From positions 62,001 to 126,000 of the forward strand of contig NZ_JAFBCE010000001.1 in NCBI RefSeq assembly GCF_016907555.1: a stretch of 64,000 nt of DNA. The letters are read 5' to 3'. The notes under the pieces are model-generated. The model was not told the origin of the DNA. It worked only from the letters and a program-made list of their open reading frames with translations, and ran no database searches. The DNA comes from Microbacterium laevaniformans (lineage in GTDB: Bacteria; Actinomycetota; Actinomycetes; Actinomycetales; Microbacteriaceae). Positions 42,573 to 50,875 of the stretch are shown in pieces (position 1 is the first letter of the stretch; every line of letters begins with the position of its first letter). The position numbers were made by a program, and so were the translations under genes.

Positions 42573-44396
42573 TCAGTCGTCGGGGTCGCGTCGCAGCTGG
42601 ATGCTGAGCTGGTCGGCGTCCAGCTGCGCGAGAGCGTGTCGGAGCGTCGCCGAGGAGTACGACCCCTCGCTGGATACGTCGACGAGACGCTCGCGCATGG
42701 CCTCGATCAGGGAGATCCGCAGGTCGATGACACTCGCGGTGCTGATCTCGGGTGCCTCGATCGGCGGGCTGCTCATGCGCTCGGCGAGCTTGGAGAGCAC
42801 CTCGGGCGGAAACGGCTGGCCCGAGGAGTCGGCGAGCCCGGGTGTGCGCACGTGGGCCAGCGCGGCCTCACGCAGCTCGTCGGCGAGGCGGTCGGCTTCC
42901 TCGCTGCTGCCGTCGCCGGCGGCAGACGGAATGCGCAGCATGCGGATCACCCATGGCAGGCTCAGTCCCTGCACCATCAGGCTCACCAGCGCGACGACGA
43001 ACGCGATGAGGATCAGCAGTTCGCGGGCGGGCGTGGTGTCCGGATCGAGCGTCTGCGCCGCGGCGAGGGTGACGACACCCCGCATCCCGGCCCAGACGAT
43101 GACGGCGCCCTCCTTCCAGCCGAGCGGGGATGCCTGGTAGTAGTCCATGTCGTTGAGGACGCGCCCGACGCGGGCGCGCACGCCCTCGACCCGACGCTGG
43201 GCGGAGGCGGCATCCGGCGTGCGCCGCGCCCATCGCCGCGCGACGCGACGCGCCGCGCGCCCAGTCGTGCGCCGGACGAGTCCGCCGCTTCGCGGAGCGG
43301 GGTTCGGATTCTCGCCGGGTTGCGGGCGCAGATCGCGCAGGTTGCCCGTCTCGACGTCGAAGGCGCTCAATCGATCGCTGAACGCCTGCAATCGGTCGCG
43401 CTGCATCCGGCGGGCGCGACGACCGATGAGTGTCACCAGCCCCGACACGTACAGCGCCCGCACCGCGAGCACGATCGCCAGGGCGGCGACGGCGAGGCCG
43501 ATCCCGACGCCCACGCCGCTGTGCTTCTGGACGTTGGCGCTGACGATGTCGCGCAGCTCCAACCCCATGATGAGGAAGACCGCACCCTCCAGCAGCAGCT
43601 CGAGCGTGTGCCAGTTCAGCTCGTCCGACACGCGCTGCTCGGGGGTAGACCATCGGGCGGCGCCCTGGCCGGCGGTGATGCCGGCGGCGACCGCTGCGAC
43701 CAGTCCCGACCCGCCGAGGTGCTCCGTCGGCAGGTAGGCGACGAACGGGACGATGAAGCCGACGGCGGTGTTCGCCACCGGCTCGCCGATCCACCGCCGC
43801 ACCCGCAGGGTCAGCAGGCCCACCGCGACGCCGATCACGACGGCGACGAGCACGCCCCAGGCGAAGGCGCCGATCGTGCTGCCCGGCGAGAATCCCGCCG
43901 CGGATGCCGCGACGGCGCTGCGCAGCAGCACGAGCGCCGTCGCGTCGTTGAGCAGGCTCTCACCCTCGAGCATCGTGATGACGCGCGGGGAGATGCCCAG
44001 CTTCTTCGCGATGGAGGTGGCCACGGCATCCGTGGGGCTGATGATCGCCCCGAGGGCCACGGCGAGGGCGAAGTCGAGTCCCGGGATGGCGACGTAGAAG
44101 AGCGTCCCCAGCGCGAGGGCGCTGATGACGACGAGGATGACGGCGAGCCCGGCGATCGGCAGGGCGTCGCGGCGGAACTCGATCGCCGGCAGGCGCACCG
44201 CCGACGCGTACAGCAGCGGGGGCAGGATGCCGACGAGGATCAGCTCCGGGGGCACCGAGAACTCGGGCAGCAGGAGTGAGGCGACGAGCCCGATCGCGAC
44301 GAGGATGAGCGGGCCGGCGACACCCAGTCGGCGCGCGAGCACCGTCGAGACGCCGATGACCGCGATGCCGGCGATCAGCCACGTGAGGTCGGTCAC
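42573..44396 (-). CDS. Na+/H+ antiporter of the CPA1 (NhaP/YjcE) family
   Basis: The 607-residue protein has about 12 transmembrane helices in its first 420 residues, with CPA1 landmarks: LPPLLYASAVRL, ALGAIISPTDAVA, ITMLEGESLLNDATALVL and the unwound-helix Asp pair. A basic cytoplasmic insert (about 330-390) and an acidic C-terminal regulatory tail follow. The protein exchanges monovalent cations for protons. It starts at GTG, is followed by the degenerate resolvase-like gene on the same strand, and is preceded by malate dehydrogenase with only 7 bp between, so it may be expressed with it. Confidence 0.94.
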   Translation of the reverse strand: MTDLTWLIAGIAVIGVSTVLARRLGVAGPLILVAIGLVASLLLPEFSVPPELILVGILPPLLYASAVRLPAIEFRRDALPIAGLAVILVVISALALGTLFYVAIPGLDFALAVALGAIISPTDAVATSIAKKLGISPRVITMLEGESLLNDATALVLLRSAVAASAAGFSPGSTIGAFAWGVLVAVVIGVAVGLLTLRVRRWIGEPVANTAVGFIVPFVAYLPTEHLGGSGLVAAVAAGITAGQGAARWSTPEQRVSDELNWHTLELLLEGAVFLIMGLELRDIVSANVQKHSGVGVGIGLAVAALAIVLAVRALYVSGLVTLIGRRARRMQRDRLQAFSDRLSAFDVETGNLRDLRPQPGENPNPAPRSGGLVRRTTGRAARRVARRWARRTPDAASAQRRVEGVRARVGRVLNDMDYYQASPLGWKEGAVIVWAGMRGVVTLAAAQTLDPDTTPARELLILIAFVVALVSLMVQGLSLPWVIRMLRIPSAAGDGSSEEADRLADELREAALAHVRTPGLADSSGQPFPPEVLSKLAERMSSPPIEAPEISTASVIDLRISLIEAMRERLVDVSSEGSYSSATLRHALAQLDADQLSIQLRRDPDD

Positions 44397-44403
44397 GGTC
44401 GAC

Positions 44404-45408
44404 TCAGATCATGCCGAGGACCCGCACCGCGTCGCGCTCGGCGACGAGCTCGGCGACGGAGGCGTCCAGGCGTGCGCGGCCGCGGGCGTCGAGGTCGAGC
44501 CCCTCCACGACGCGGAAAGCCGTGCCATCGCTCGTGACGGGTGCCGAGGAGTACAGCCCCGCCGGCAGACCGTACTCGCCGTGGGAGAGCACCGCCGCCG
44601 AGGTCCACCCGTTCGCCGTGCCGTGGACGAGATCGCGGACGTGGGAGATCGCGGCGTTGGCCGCGGAGGCCGCCGAGGACGAGCCGCGCACCGAGATGAT
44701 CTCCGCCCCGCGCTTGGCAACGCGGGGCACGAAGACGTCGTCGAGCCAGGATGCCACGGCATCCGCCCCGCCGAGCTTCTCCGCCAGCGCCTCGAGCACC
44801 GGACGACCGTCCACGCTCGCGTGGGCGACGTCCGGGAACTGCGTCGCGGAATGGTTGCCCCAGATGGCGACGCCCTGCACCGCCGCCACGGGCGCCTCCA
44901 GAGCGGCGGCGAGCTGGGCGAGGGCCCGATCGTGATCCAGCCGAGTCAGTGCGGCGAAGCGTTCGCCCGGGATGTCGGGCGCGGCCGCCGCGGCGATCAG
45001 CGCGTTCGTGTTGGCGGGGTTTCCCACCACCAGGACGCGGATGTCGCGGGCGGCGACCTCGTTGAGCGCCGCGCCCTGCGGTCCGAAGATGCCCGCGTTG
45101 GCCGCGAGCAGGTCGGCGCGCTCCATGCCGGCGCCGCGCGGGCGCGCCCCGACCAGCATTGCGAGGTTCGCTCCGTCGAAGGCGATGCGCGGGTCGTCGG
45201 TGATTTCGACATCGGCGAGCAGCGGGAAGGCGCAGTCCTGCAGCTCGAGCGCCGCGCCCTCTGCGCTCTTGAGCCCCTGGGGGATCTCCAGCAGGCGCAG
45301 TCGCACCGGGCGGCCGGCTCCCAGCATGTCGCCGGCGGCGATGCGGAACAGCAGCGCGTAGCCGATCTGTCCGCCGGCCCCGGTCACGGTGACTGTCGTG
45401 GCATCCAT
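44404..45408 (-). CDS. mdh: Malate dehydrogenase
   Basis: The 334-residue enzyme carries the NAD-binding motif [18 protein letters not shown], the mobile loop [15 protein letters not shown] with the substrate Arg residues, [13 protein letters not shown], and the catalytic His in [12 protein letters not shown]. It interconverts malate and oxaloacetate in the TCA cycle. Length and motifs match the actinobacterial/cytosolic-type MDH of about 330 residues. It starts at ATG (45406-45408), divergent from the metallopeptidase gene 44 bp away, so promoters for both lie in that gap. Confidence 0.97.
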   Translation of the reverse strand: MDATTVTVTGAGGQIGYALLFRIAAGDMLGAGRPVRLRLLEIPQGLKSAEGAALELQDCAFPLLADVEITDDPRIAFDGANLAMLVGARPRGAGMERADLLAANAGIFGPQGAALNEVAARDIRVLVVGNPANTNALIAAAAAPDIPGERFAALTRLDHDRALAQLAAALEAPVAAVQGVAIWGNHSATQFPDVAHASVDGRPVLEALAEKLGGADAVASWLDDVFVPRVAKRGAEIISVRGSSSAASAANAAISHVRDLVHGTANGWTSAAVLSHGEYGLPAGLYSSAPVTSDGTAFRVVEGLDLDARGRARLDASVAELVAERDAVRVLGMI

Positions 45409-45452
45409 GTCTCGAGCCTACGGCGACGCGTCACGGGACGATACGGTGGGGC

Positions 45453-46322
45453 ATGACGTTCAACAGCAATGCAGAGCTGGGAGGCACGACCGCACGGCGA
45501 CGAGGCCGCGGGGGAGGTGCCGCAGCCGTCGCCGGCGGCGGTCTCGCCGGGCTGGGCGGCATCGCCGTGCTCCTGCTCATCCTCTTCACCGGCGGCGACG
45601 TCACGAGTCTGCTCGGCGGCGCCGGCGGCACCGCGCAGGACTCGGCGATCCAGGGCTGCGACACGGGTGCCGACGCGAACGCGAACGACGACTGCCGCCT
45701 CGTCTTCGGCCAGAAGGCGCTCGACGCCTATTGGTCCACGCACGTGCAGGGCTACCGCGCGCCGCAGCTGATCATCGTCGACGGCGCCGCCTCGACCCGC
45801 TGCGGTACCGCCTCCAACGCGACCGGTCCGTTCTACTGTCCGCCGGAGGAGACCATCTACGTCGACCCGACGTTCTTCGGCGTGCTGCGCAGCCAGTTCG
45901 GCGCGCAGGCCGGCAGCCTCGCCCAGCTGTATGTCCTCGCCCACGAGTACGGTCACCACATCCAGCAGCTGACCGGCATCATGGACCGCTACCCGAACGA
46001 CGGGACCGGCCCGGCCAGCAACGGGGTGCGCACCGAACTGCAGGCCGACTGCTACGCCGGCGCGTGGATCGCCGACGCGACGGAGGCGAAGGACGCCAAC
46101 GGTGTCGCCTACCTCCAGCGGCCCACCGACGCGGAACTGCGCGACGCGTTGGACGCCGCGGCCACCGTCGGCGACGACAACATCCAGGCCCAGTCGGGCC
46201 GCGTCAACCCCGAGACCTGGACCCACGGCTCGAGCGCCCAGCGGCAGCGCTGGTTCACGGCGGGGTATCAGAACGGGCTCGGAGCCTGTGACACCTTCTC
46301 GGTGTCGGGAGGAGAACTGTGA
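45453..46322 (+). CDS. Neutral zinc metallopeptidase (YpfJ family)
   Basis: The 289-residue protein has an Arg/Gly-rich cytoplasmic start, one transmembrane helix at about residues 25-50 (GGGLAGLGGIAVLLLILF), and an outside zinc-peptidase domain with HEYGHHIQ and the downstream Glu ligand in ELQADCYAGAW. The gene starts at ATG 45453, divergent from malate dehydrogenase. Its stop overlaps the GTG start of proline iminopeptidase (GTGA), so the two are coupled. Substrates of this family are not established. Confidence 0.93.
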   Translation: MTFNSNAELGGTTARRRGRGGGAAAVAGGGLAGLGGIAVLLLILFTGGDVTSLLGGAGGTAQDSAIQGCDTGADANANDDCRLVFGQKALDAYWSTHVQGYRAPQLIIVDGAASTRCGTASNATGPFYCPPEETIYVDPTFFGVLRSQFGAQAGSLAQLYVLAHEYGHHIQQLTGIMDRYPNDGTGPASNGVRTELQADCYAGAWIADATEAKDANGVAYLQRPTDAELRDALDAAATVGDDNIQAQSGRVNPETWTHGSSAQRQRWFTAGYQNGLGACDTFSVSGGEL

Positions 46323-47296
46323 ACGGCCCCGCCCACCTGGACGACATCCTCTACCCCGACATCGAGCCGTACGAGAGCGGATACCTGCTGGCCGGCGACG
46401 GGCAGCGCGTCTACTGGGAGCAGTCCGGCAACCCCGACGGCAAGCCGGTCGTGTTCCTGCACGGGGGTCCCGGTTCGGGCACCTCCCCGTGGCACCGGCG
46501 GTTCTTCGACCCGGAGAAGTACCGGATCGTGCTGTTCGACCAGCGCGGCTGCGGAAAGTCCACGCCCCACATGAGCGCGCCCGACGCCGACCCGCGCTTC
46601 AACACCACCTGGCACCTGGTCGCCGACATCGAGCTGCTGCGACGCAACCTCGGCATCGAGACGTGGCAGGTCTTCGGCGGCTCGTGGGGCTCGGCGCTCG
46701 CGCTGGCCTACGCCCAATGCCACCCGGATGCCGTGAGCGAGATCGTCCTGCGCGGCGTCTTCACCCTGCGGCGGCACGAGCTGGAATGGTTCTACGAGGG
46801 GGGCGCCGCGGCGATCTTCCCCGACCGGTGGGAGAGCTATCTGGCACCGATCCCGGTTCTGGAGCGCTCGCGGCTGATCGAGGCGTATCATCGCCGGCTC
46901 ACCGACCCGGATCCCGCCGTCCACGAGCCGGCCGCGATCGCGTGGACCACGTGGGAGATGTCGACGCTGACGCTGCATCCCGACCCGGACCTCGTCGCCT
47001 CGATGACCGATGCGGCCACCGCGGTCGCGTTCGCGCGCATCGAGAACCACTACTTCATGCACGGCGGGTGGCTGCGCGAAGGGCAGCTCATCGACGACGT
47101 CGGCGCGATCCGCGGCATCCCCGCGGTCATCGTGCAGGGCCGGTACGACATCTGCACGCCGATCATGACGGCGTGGGATCTGCACCGGGCCTGGCCGGAG
47201 GCCGAGTTCGTCGTCGTCGACGACGCCGGCCACGCGGCATCCGAGCCGGGCATCGCCCGCGCCCTGCGCGCCGCGACCGACCGCTTCGCCACCTGA
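46319..47296 (+). CDS. pip: Proline iminopeptidase
   Basis: The 325-residue alpha/beta hydrolase has the family oxyanion motif VFLHGGPGSGT, LFDQRGCGKSTPH, the nucleophile elbow GGSWGSALALAYA (Ser), and GRYDICTP and DDAGHAA carrying Asp and His of the triad. It removes N-terminal proline from peptides in the cytoplasm. GTG 46319 overlaps the metallopeptidase stop. The gene is followed by an intergenic palindrome that may end its transcript. Confidence 0.95.
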   Translation: MNGPAHLDDILYPDIEPYESGYLLAGDGQRVYWEQSGNPDGKPVVFLHGGPGSGTSPWHRRFFDPEKYRIVLFDQRGCGKSTPHMSAPDADPRFNTTWHLVADIELLRRNLGIETWQVFGGSWGSALALAYAQCHPDAVSEIVLRGVFTLRRHELEWFYEGGAAAIFPDRWESYLAPIPVLERSRLIEAYHRRLTDPDPAVHEPAAIAWTTWEMSTLTLHPDPDLVASMTDAATAVAFARIENHYFMHGGWLREGQLIDDVGAIRGIPAVIVQGRYDICTPIMTAWDLHRAWPEAEFVVVDDAGHAASEPGIARALRAATDRFAT

Positions 47297-47316
47297 CACC
47301 CCCACCCCCGCACGCC

Positions 47317-47391
47317 GTGTCCCACTTTGGGCGGAGGGTGTCCCACTTTCTGTCTCCCGAGCGGGGTGCGGGCGACAGAAAGTGGGACACC
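47317..47391. repeat. REP-like palindrome with TGTCCCACTTT words
   Basis: GGTGTCCCACTTTCTGTC (47337-47354) and its exact complement (47374-47391) form a perfect 18-bp inverted repeat with a 19-base loop. A further copy of GTGTCCCACTTT lies just upstream at 47317-47328, so the word occurs three times in 75 bp. The element starts about 20 bp after the iminopeptidase stop. Its low local GC content and internal repetition look like a repetitive extragenic palindrome; it may also act as a terminator. Confidence 0.7.
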
Positions 47392-47440
47392 GGCGGGGTG
47401 GATGCCGTGGCCTCCGCCGCCGGAGAACCGGCGGCGCTGG

Positions 47441-47607
47441 TAGGCTGGAACCACTTGCGGCACCACTCGGGTGCCTCTCGCGTCGTAGAACGCTTCCCTC
47501 GCCGCCCGGTTCTGACCGGATGATCGGCTGACATTCTTCGTACGGCGACCCTGTGCGCATCCGCGCAGAGGCCACCGATCCGGGCCCGCGTGCCCAGAAA
47601 CACCACC
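47441..47607 (+). promoter_or_regulatory. Promoter and long 5' leader of the DEAD-box helicase
   Basis: A -10 hexamer TAGGCT lies at 47441-47446 without a clear -35. It would give a leader of about 155 nt before the ATG at 47608. The leader can form small hairpins, GGCACC-ACTCG-GGTGCC (about 47459-47475) and TGCGC-ATCC-GCGCA (about 47553-47566). Long leaders that control expression in the cold are common for DEAD-box RNA helicases; control here is inference. Confidence 0.45.
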
Positions 47608-49197
47608 ATGTCTGACATCACCTTCGGCGCGCTCGGCGTGCCCGCCCCCCTCCTCGACGTCCTCGCGAAGGACGGCAAGACCACCGCGTTCCCCATCCAG
47701 GTCGACACCCTGCCCGACACACTCGCCGGTCGTGACGTGCTCGGCCGCGGCAAGACCGGTTCGGGCAAGACGCTCGCCTTCTCCATCCCGCTCGCCGCGC
47801 GCCTCGGCGGTCCCCTCGCCGGCGGCACCCGCCGCTCCGGCCGCGTGCTCGGTCTGGTGCTCGCGCCCACCCGTGAGCTCGCGACGCAGATCAACGCGAC
47901 CCTCGAGCCCCTCGCCGCCGCGTACGGCATGACGACGACCACCATCTTCGGCGGCGTCAACCAGAACCGCCAGGTCGCCGCGCTCAAGGCCGGCGTCGAC
48001 ATCATCGTCGCGTGCCCCGGCCGTCTCGAAGACCTCATCTCGCAGGGCTTCGTCAAGCTGGATGCCGTGGAGATCACCGTCATCGACGAGGCCGACCACA
48101 TGGCCGACCTCGGGTTCCTGCCGTCGGTCACGCGCATTCTCGACAAGACCCCGCGCGACGGCCAGCGTCTGCTGTTCAGCGCGACGCTGGACAACGGCGT
48201 CGACAAGCTCGTGAAGCGCTTCCTGCAGAACGAGGTCCTCCACTCCGTCGACGAGGCGAACTCGCCCGTCGCCGCGATGACCCACCACGTGTTCCACGTC
48301 GGCGGCGTCGAGGAGAAGAAGGAGCTCGTGCGTACGCTCGCCTCGGGCACCGGCCGTCGCATCCTCTTCATGCGCACCAAGCACCACGCCAAGAAGCTCG
48401 CGCAGCAGCTGACGTCGCAGGGCATTCCTTCGGTCGACTTGCACGGCAACCTGTCGCAGCCCGCGCGCGACCGCAACCTCGCCGCCTTCAGCTCCGGTGC
48501 CGCCAAGGTGCTCGTCGCGACCGACGTCGCGGCGCGCGGTGTGCACGTCGACGACGTCGAACTCGTCATCCACGTCGACCCGCCCATGGAGCACAAGGCC
48601 TACCTGCACCGTTCGGGCCGTACCGCCCGTGCCGGCGCCGAAGGCTCGGTCGTCACCCTCGTGCTTCCCGGTCAGGAGAAGGACGTCAAGGACCTCCTTC
48701 GCAAGGCGGCGATCACCGCGACCCCCGTGCCTGTGACGCCGACCTCCCCGCAGGTCACCGCGCTCGTCGGCGAGGTCGCCCCCTATGTCGCGCCCGCGCC
48801 GAAGTCCGAGCAGCCCGGCCGTGGCCAGGGCGGCGGCGGTCGCAGCCAGGGAGCGAACGCGCAGCGCAAGCGCGCCGCGCGAGAAGGCGCCCAGGGCCAG
48901 GGCGGCGCTCGTGGTCAGGGCGGCCGTGGTGGCCGCGGCGCCGGTCAGGGAGCGCAGGCGGGTCAGCCCCGCACCGACCGTTCCGGTCGTCCGGCCGCCG
49001 AGCGCTCCGCCGCCGGGCGCGAGCAGCGTCCTGCTCGCGACCACCGCCCTGCCGAGCGGTCGGCGCAGCCCGCGGCATCCGGAAACGCCCGCGCCACCGG
49101 CCGTCGTGCCTCGCACGGCGGTGGCACCGGCGGCGGAAAGCTCATGGTCGGCTCCGTCGTCCGCCAGAACGGCGGACCGCGACGCGCCGGGCGCTGA
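47608..49197 (+). CDS. DEAD-box ATP-dependent RNA helicase
   Basis: The 529-residue protein has the Q motif (TAFPIQVDTLP), Walker A GKTGSGKT, motif Ia PTRELATQ, a motif II reading DEAD (VIDEADHMADLGF), motif III SAT, and motifs V-VI (ATDVAARGVHVDDVE, HRSGRTARAG). A Gly/Arg/Gln-rich C-terminal tail (about 400-529) resembles RNA-binding tails of RhlE/DeaD-type helicases. These enzymes remodel structured RNA during ribosome assembly and cold adaptation. ATG 47608 is preferred to the GTG at 47590 because it directly starts the conserved MSDITFG segment. A long leader precedes it. Confidence 0.94.
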   Translation: MSDITFGALGVPAPLLDVLAKDGKTTAFPIQVDTLPDTLAGRDVLGRGKTGSGKTLAFSIPLAARLGGPLAGGTRRSGRVLGLVLAPTRELATQINATLEPLAAAYGMTTTTIFGGVNQNRQVAALKAGVDIIVACPGRLEDLISQGFVKLDAVEITVIDEADHMADLGFLPSVTRILDKTPRDGQRLLFSATLDNGVDKLVKRFLQNEVLHSVDEANSPVAAMTHHVFHVGGVEEKKELVRTLASGTGRRILFMRTKHHAKKLAQQLTSQGIPSVDLHGNLSQPARDRNLAAFSSGAAKVLVATDVAARGVHVDDVELVIHVDPPMEHKAYLHRSGRTARAGAEGSVVTLVLPGQEKDVKDLLRKAAITATPVPVTPTSPQVTALVGEVAPYVAPAPKSEQPGRGQGGGGRSQGANAQRKRAAREGAQGQGGARGQGGRGGRGAGQGAQAGQPRTDRSGRPAAERSAAGREQRPARDHRPAERSAQPAASGNARATGRRASHGGGTGGGKLMVGSVVRQNGGPRRAGR

Positions 49198-49228
49198 TCT
49201 CGATCGCCCGCTGATCCGATCCGTGCGC

Positions 49229-50875
49229 TCAGATGCCGCGGATCAGATCGGCGGCGCGCTCGCCGATGACGATGGCGGGCGCGTTCGTGTGCCCGCGGAT
49301 GACCGTCGGCATGATCGACGCATCCGCGACCCGCAGGCCGTCGACGCCCCGCACCCGCAGCTCGGGGTCGACGACGGATGCCGCGTCGAGCCCCATCCGC
49401 GCCGTCCCGACCGGATGGTAGAGCGTGTGGGAGTAGCGCCGCAGAGACAGCTCGATCCGCTCCGCCGCGCTCATGCGCTCGCCACCGACCGGCTGCACCC
49501 AGCCGCCCGTCGTCACGGCGCGCAGTGCCGGGGCCTCGATGAGGCGCTCGCACTCCGCGAGGCCGGCGCGCAGGGTCTCGGCGTCGATGCCTGCGGGGTC
49601 GGTCAGATACGCGGGATCGATGATCGCGGCATCCGTCGGGTCGCTGGAGGCGAGGCGGATGGTGCCGCGACTGCGGGGCTGCAGCAGGATCGCACCCACC
49701 GTGATGCCCTCCGCGGGCGGCGGTACCAGGCCTTCGCCGACGTACGGTGCCGTCGCGAAGATGATCTCGATGTCGGGCAGGTCGGCGGGCGCGCCCCTGC
49801 GATCGGCCACGGCCGTGCGCACGAAGCCGTAGGCTTCGGCGACGTTGGAGCTCAGCATGCCGCGCCGGGCGCTCACATAGCGCGCGAGCTGAGCGGGCCG
49901 CCGCGCTCCGTACAGCGTTCCGCCGCGCGCCGCGGGCGCGAGACCGGCGACGAGATGATCCTGGAGATTCTGGCCCACCTGCGGTGCGTTCACGCGCACG
50001 GGGATGCCGTGGGAGGCGAGGTGATCCTCTGGCCCGATGCCGCTCAGCATCAACAGCTGCGGGGTGTTGATCGCGCCCCCGCAGAGGATGACTTCGCGCC
50101 GAGCGCGGGCGTGGCGGGTGATGCCGCCGAGGTCGACGTAGACGCCCGTGGCCCGCGGCGCCGCACCGGCATCGCGCTCGGCGAAGGTGACCCGCCGCAC
50201 CAGCGCGTCGGTGAGCACGCGGAGGTTCCGGCGTCGACGCGCCGGACGCAGGTAGGCGTCGGCGGTCGAAGCCCGGGCTCCGCGATGCTGCGTGACCATC
50301 GTCTGCGAGAAGCCCTGCCTCGTCGGGAGGTTCGCCGGAGTGACCGGATGCCGCAGCTCGCGCGCCGCCTGGAGGAACGCGGCCGTGTGCGGGCGGGGGT
50401 CGCGCTGGTGCTCGACGGGCTGCGCCCCCCGGGTGCCCTGGGTGGCATCGGCGGCGTCCTGGGTGGCCTCCGCCCGCACGAAATACGGGGCGAGGGCGTC
50501 CCACGACCACGTGTCGCCGGCGCCCTCCGCCCACGCGTCGTAGTCGGCCGCGAACCCGCGGATCCACATCATGGCGTTCAGCGATGACGATCCGCCCAGG
50601 GTCTTGCCGCGCGGCCAGTAGATCGTGCGCCCCTCGAGCTCCCGCTGGGGGACCGTGTCGTAGTTCCAGTCGTAGCGACCGCGGAACAGCGTCGAGAATG
50701 CCGCCGGCACGTGCAGCTCGAGGGCGGCATCGGTGGGGCCGGCTTCGAGCAGCAGCACGCTGACGGCGGGGTCTTCCGTGAGTCGGGCCGCGAGCGCGGC
50801 GCCCGCCGAACCCGCTCCGACGATCACATAGTCGGCGTCGAGGGCGCCGCCCGTCGCCGGCCGTCGCGGGCTCAT
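49229..50875 (-). CDS. GMC-family FAD-dependent oxidoreductase (choline dehydrogenase-like)
   Basis: The 548-residue flavoprotein has the FAD dinucleotide motif YVIVGAGSAGAALAARL, the GMC signature 1 (WPRGKTLGGSSSLNAMMWIRG), signature 2 (GAINTPQLLMLSGIGP) and the C-terminal active-site His region (LYHPVGTARMG, GHTNAPAIVIGERAA). GMC enzymes oxidise alcohols such as choline or other substrates to aldehydes. The ATG at 50873-50875 overlaps the stop of the upstream aldehyde dehydrogenase (ATGA). The pair suggests alcohol to aldehyde to acid oxidation, possibly betaine-type synthesis; the substrate is not proved. Confidence 0.92.
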   Translation of the reverse strand: MSPRRPATGGALDADYVIVGAGSAGAALAARLTEDPAVSVLLLEAGPTDAALELHVPAAFSTLFRGRYDWNYDTVPQRELEGRTIYWPRGKTLGGSSSLNAMMWIRGFAADYDAWAEGAGDTWSWDALAPYFVRAEATQDAADATQGTRGAQPVEHQRDPRPHTAAFLQAARELRHPVTPANLPTRQGFSQTMVTQHRGARASTADAYLRPARRRRNLRVLTDALVRRVTFAERDAGAAPRATGVYVDLGGITRHARARREVILCGGAINTPQLLMLSGIGPEDHLASHGIPVRVNAPQVGQNLQDHLVAGLAPAARGGTLYGARRPAQLARYVSARRGMLSSNVAEAYGFVRTAVADRRGAPADLPDIEIIFATAPYVGEGLVPPPAEGITVGAILLQPRSRGTIRLASSDPTDAAIIDPAYLTDPAGIDAETLRAGLAECERLIEAPALRAVTTGGWVQPVGGERMSAAERIELSLRRYSHTLYHPVGTARMGLDAASVVDPELRVRGVDGLRVADASIMPTVIRGHTNAPAIVIGERAADLIRGI

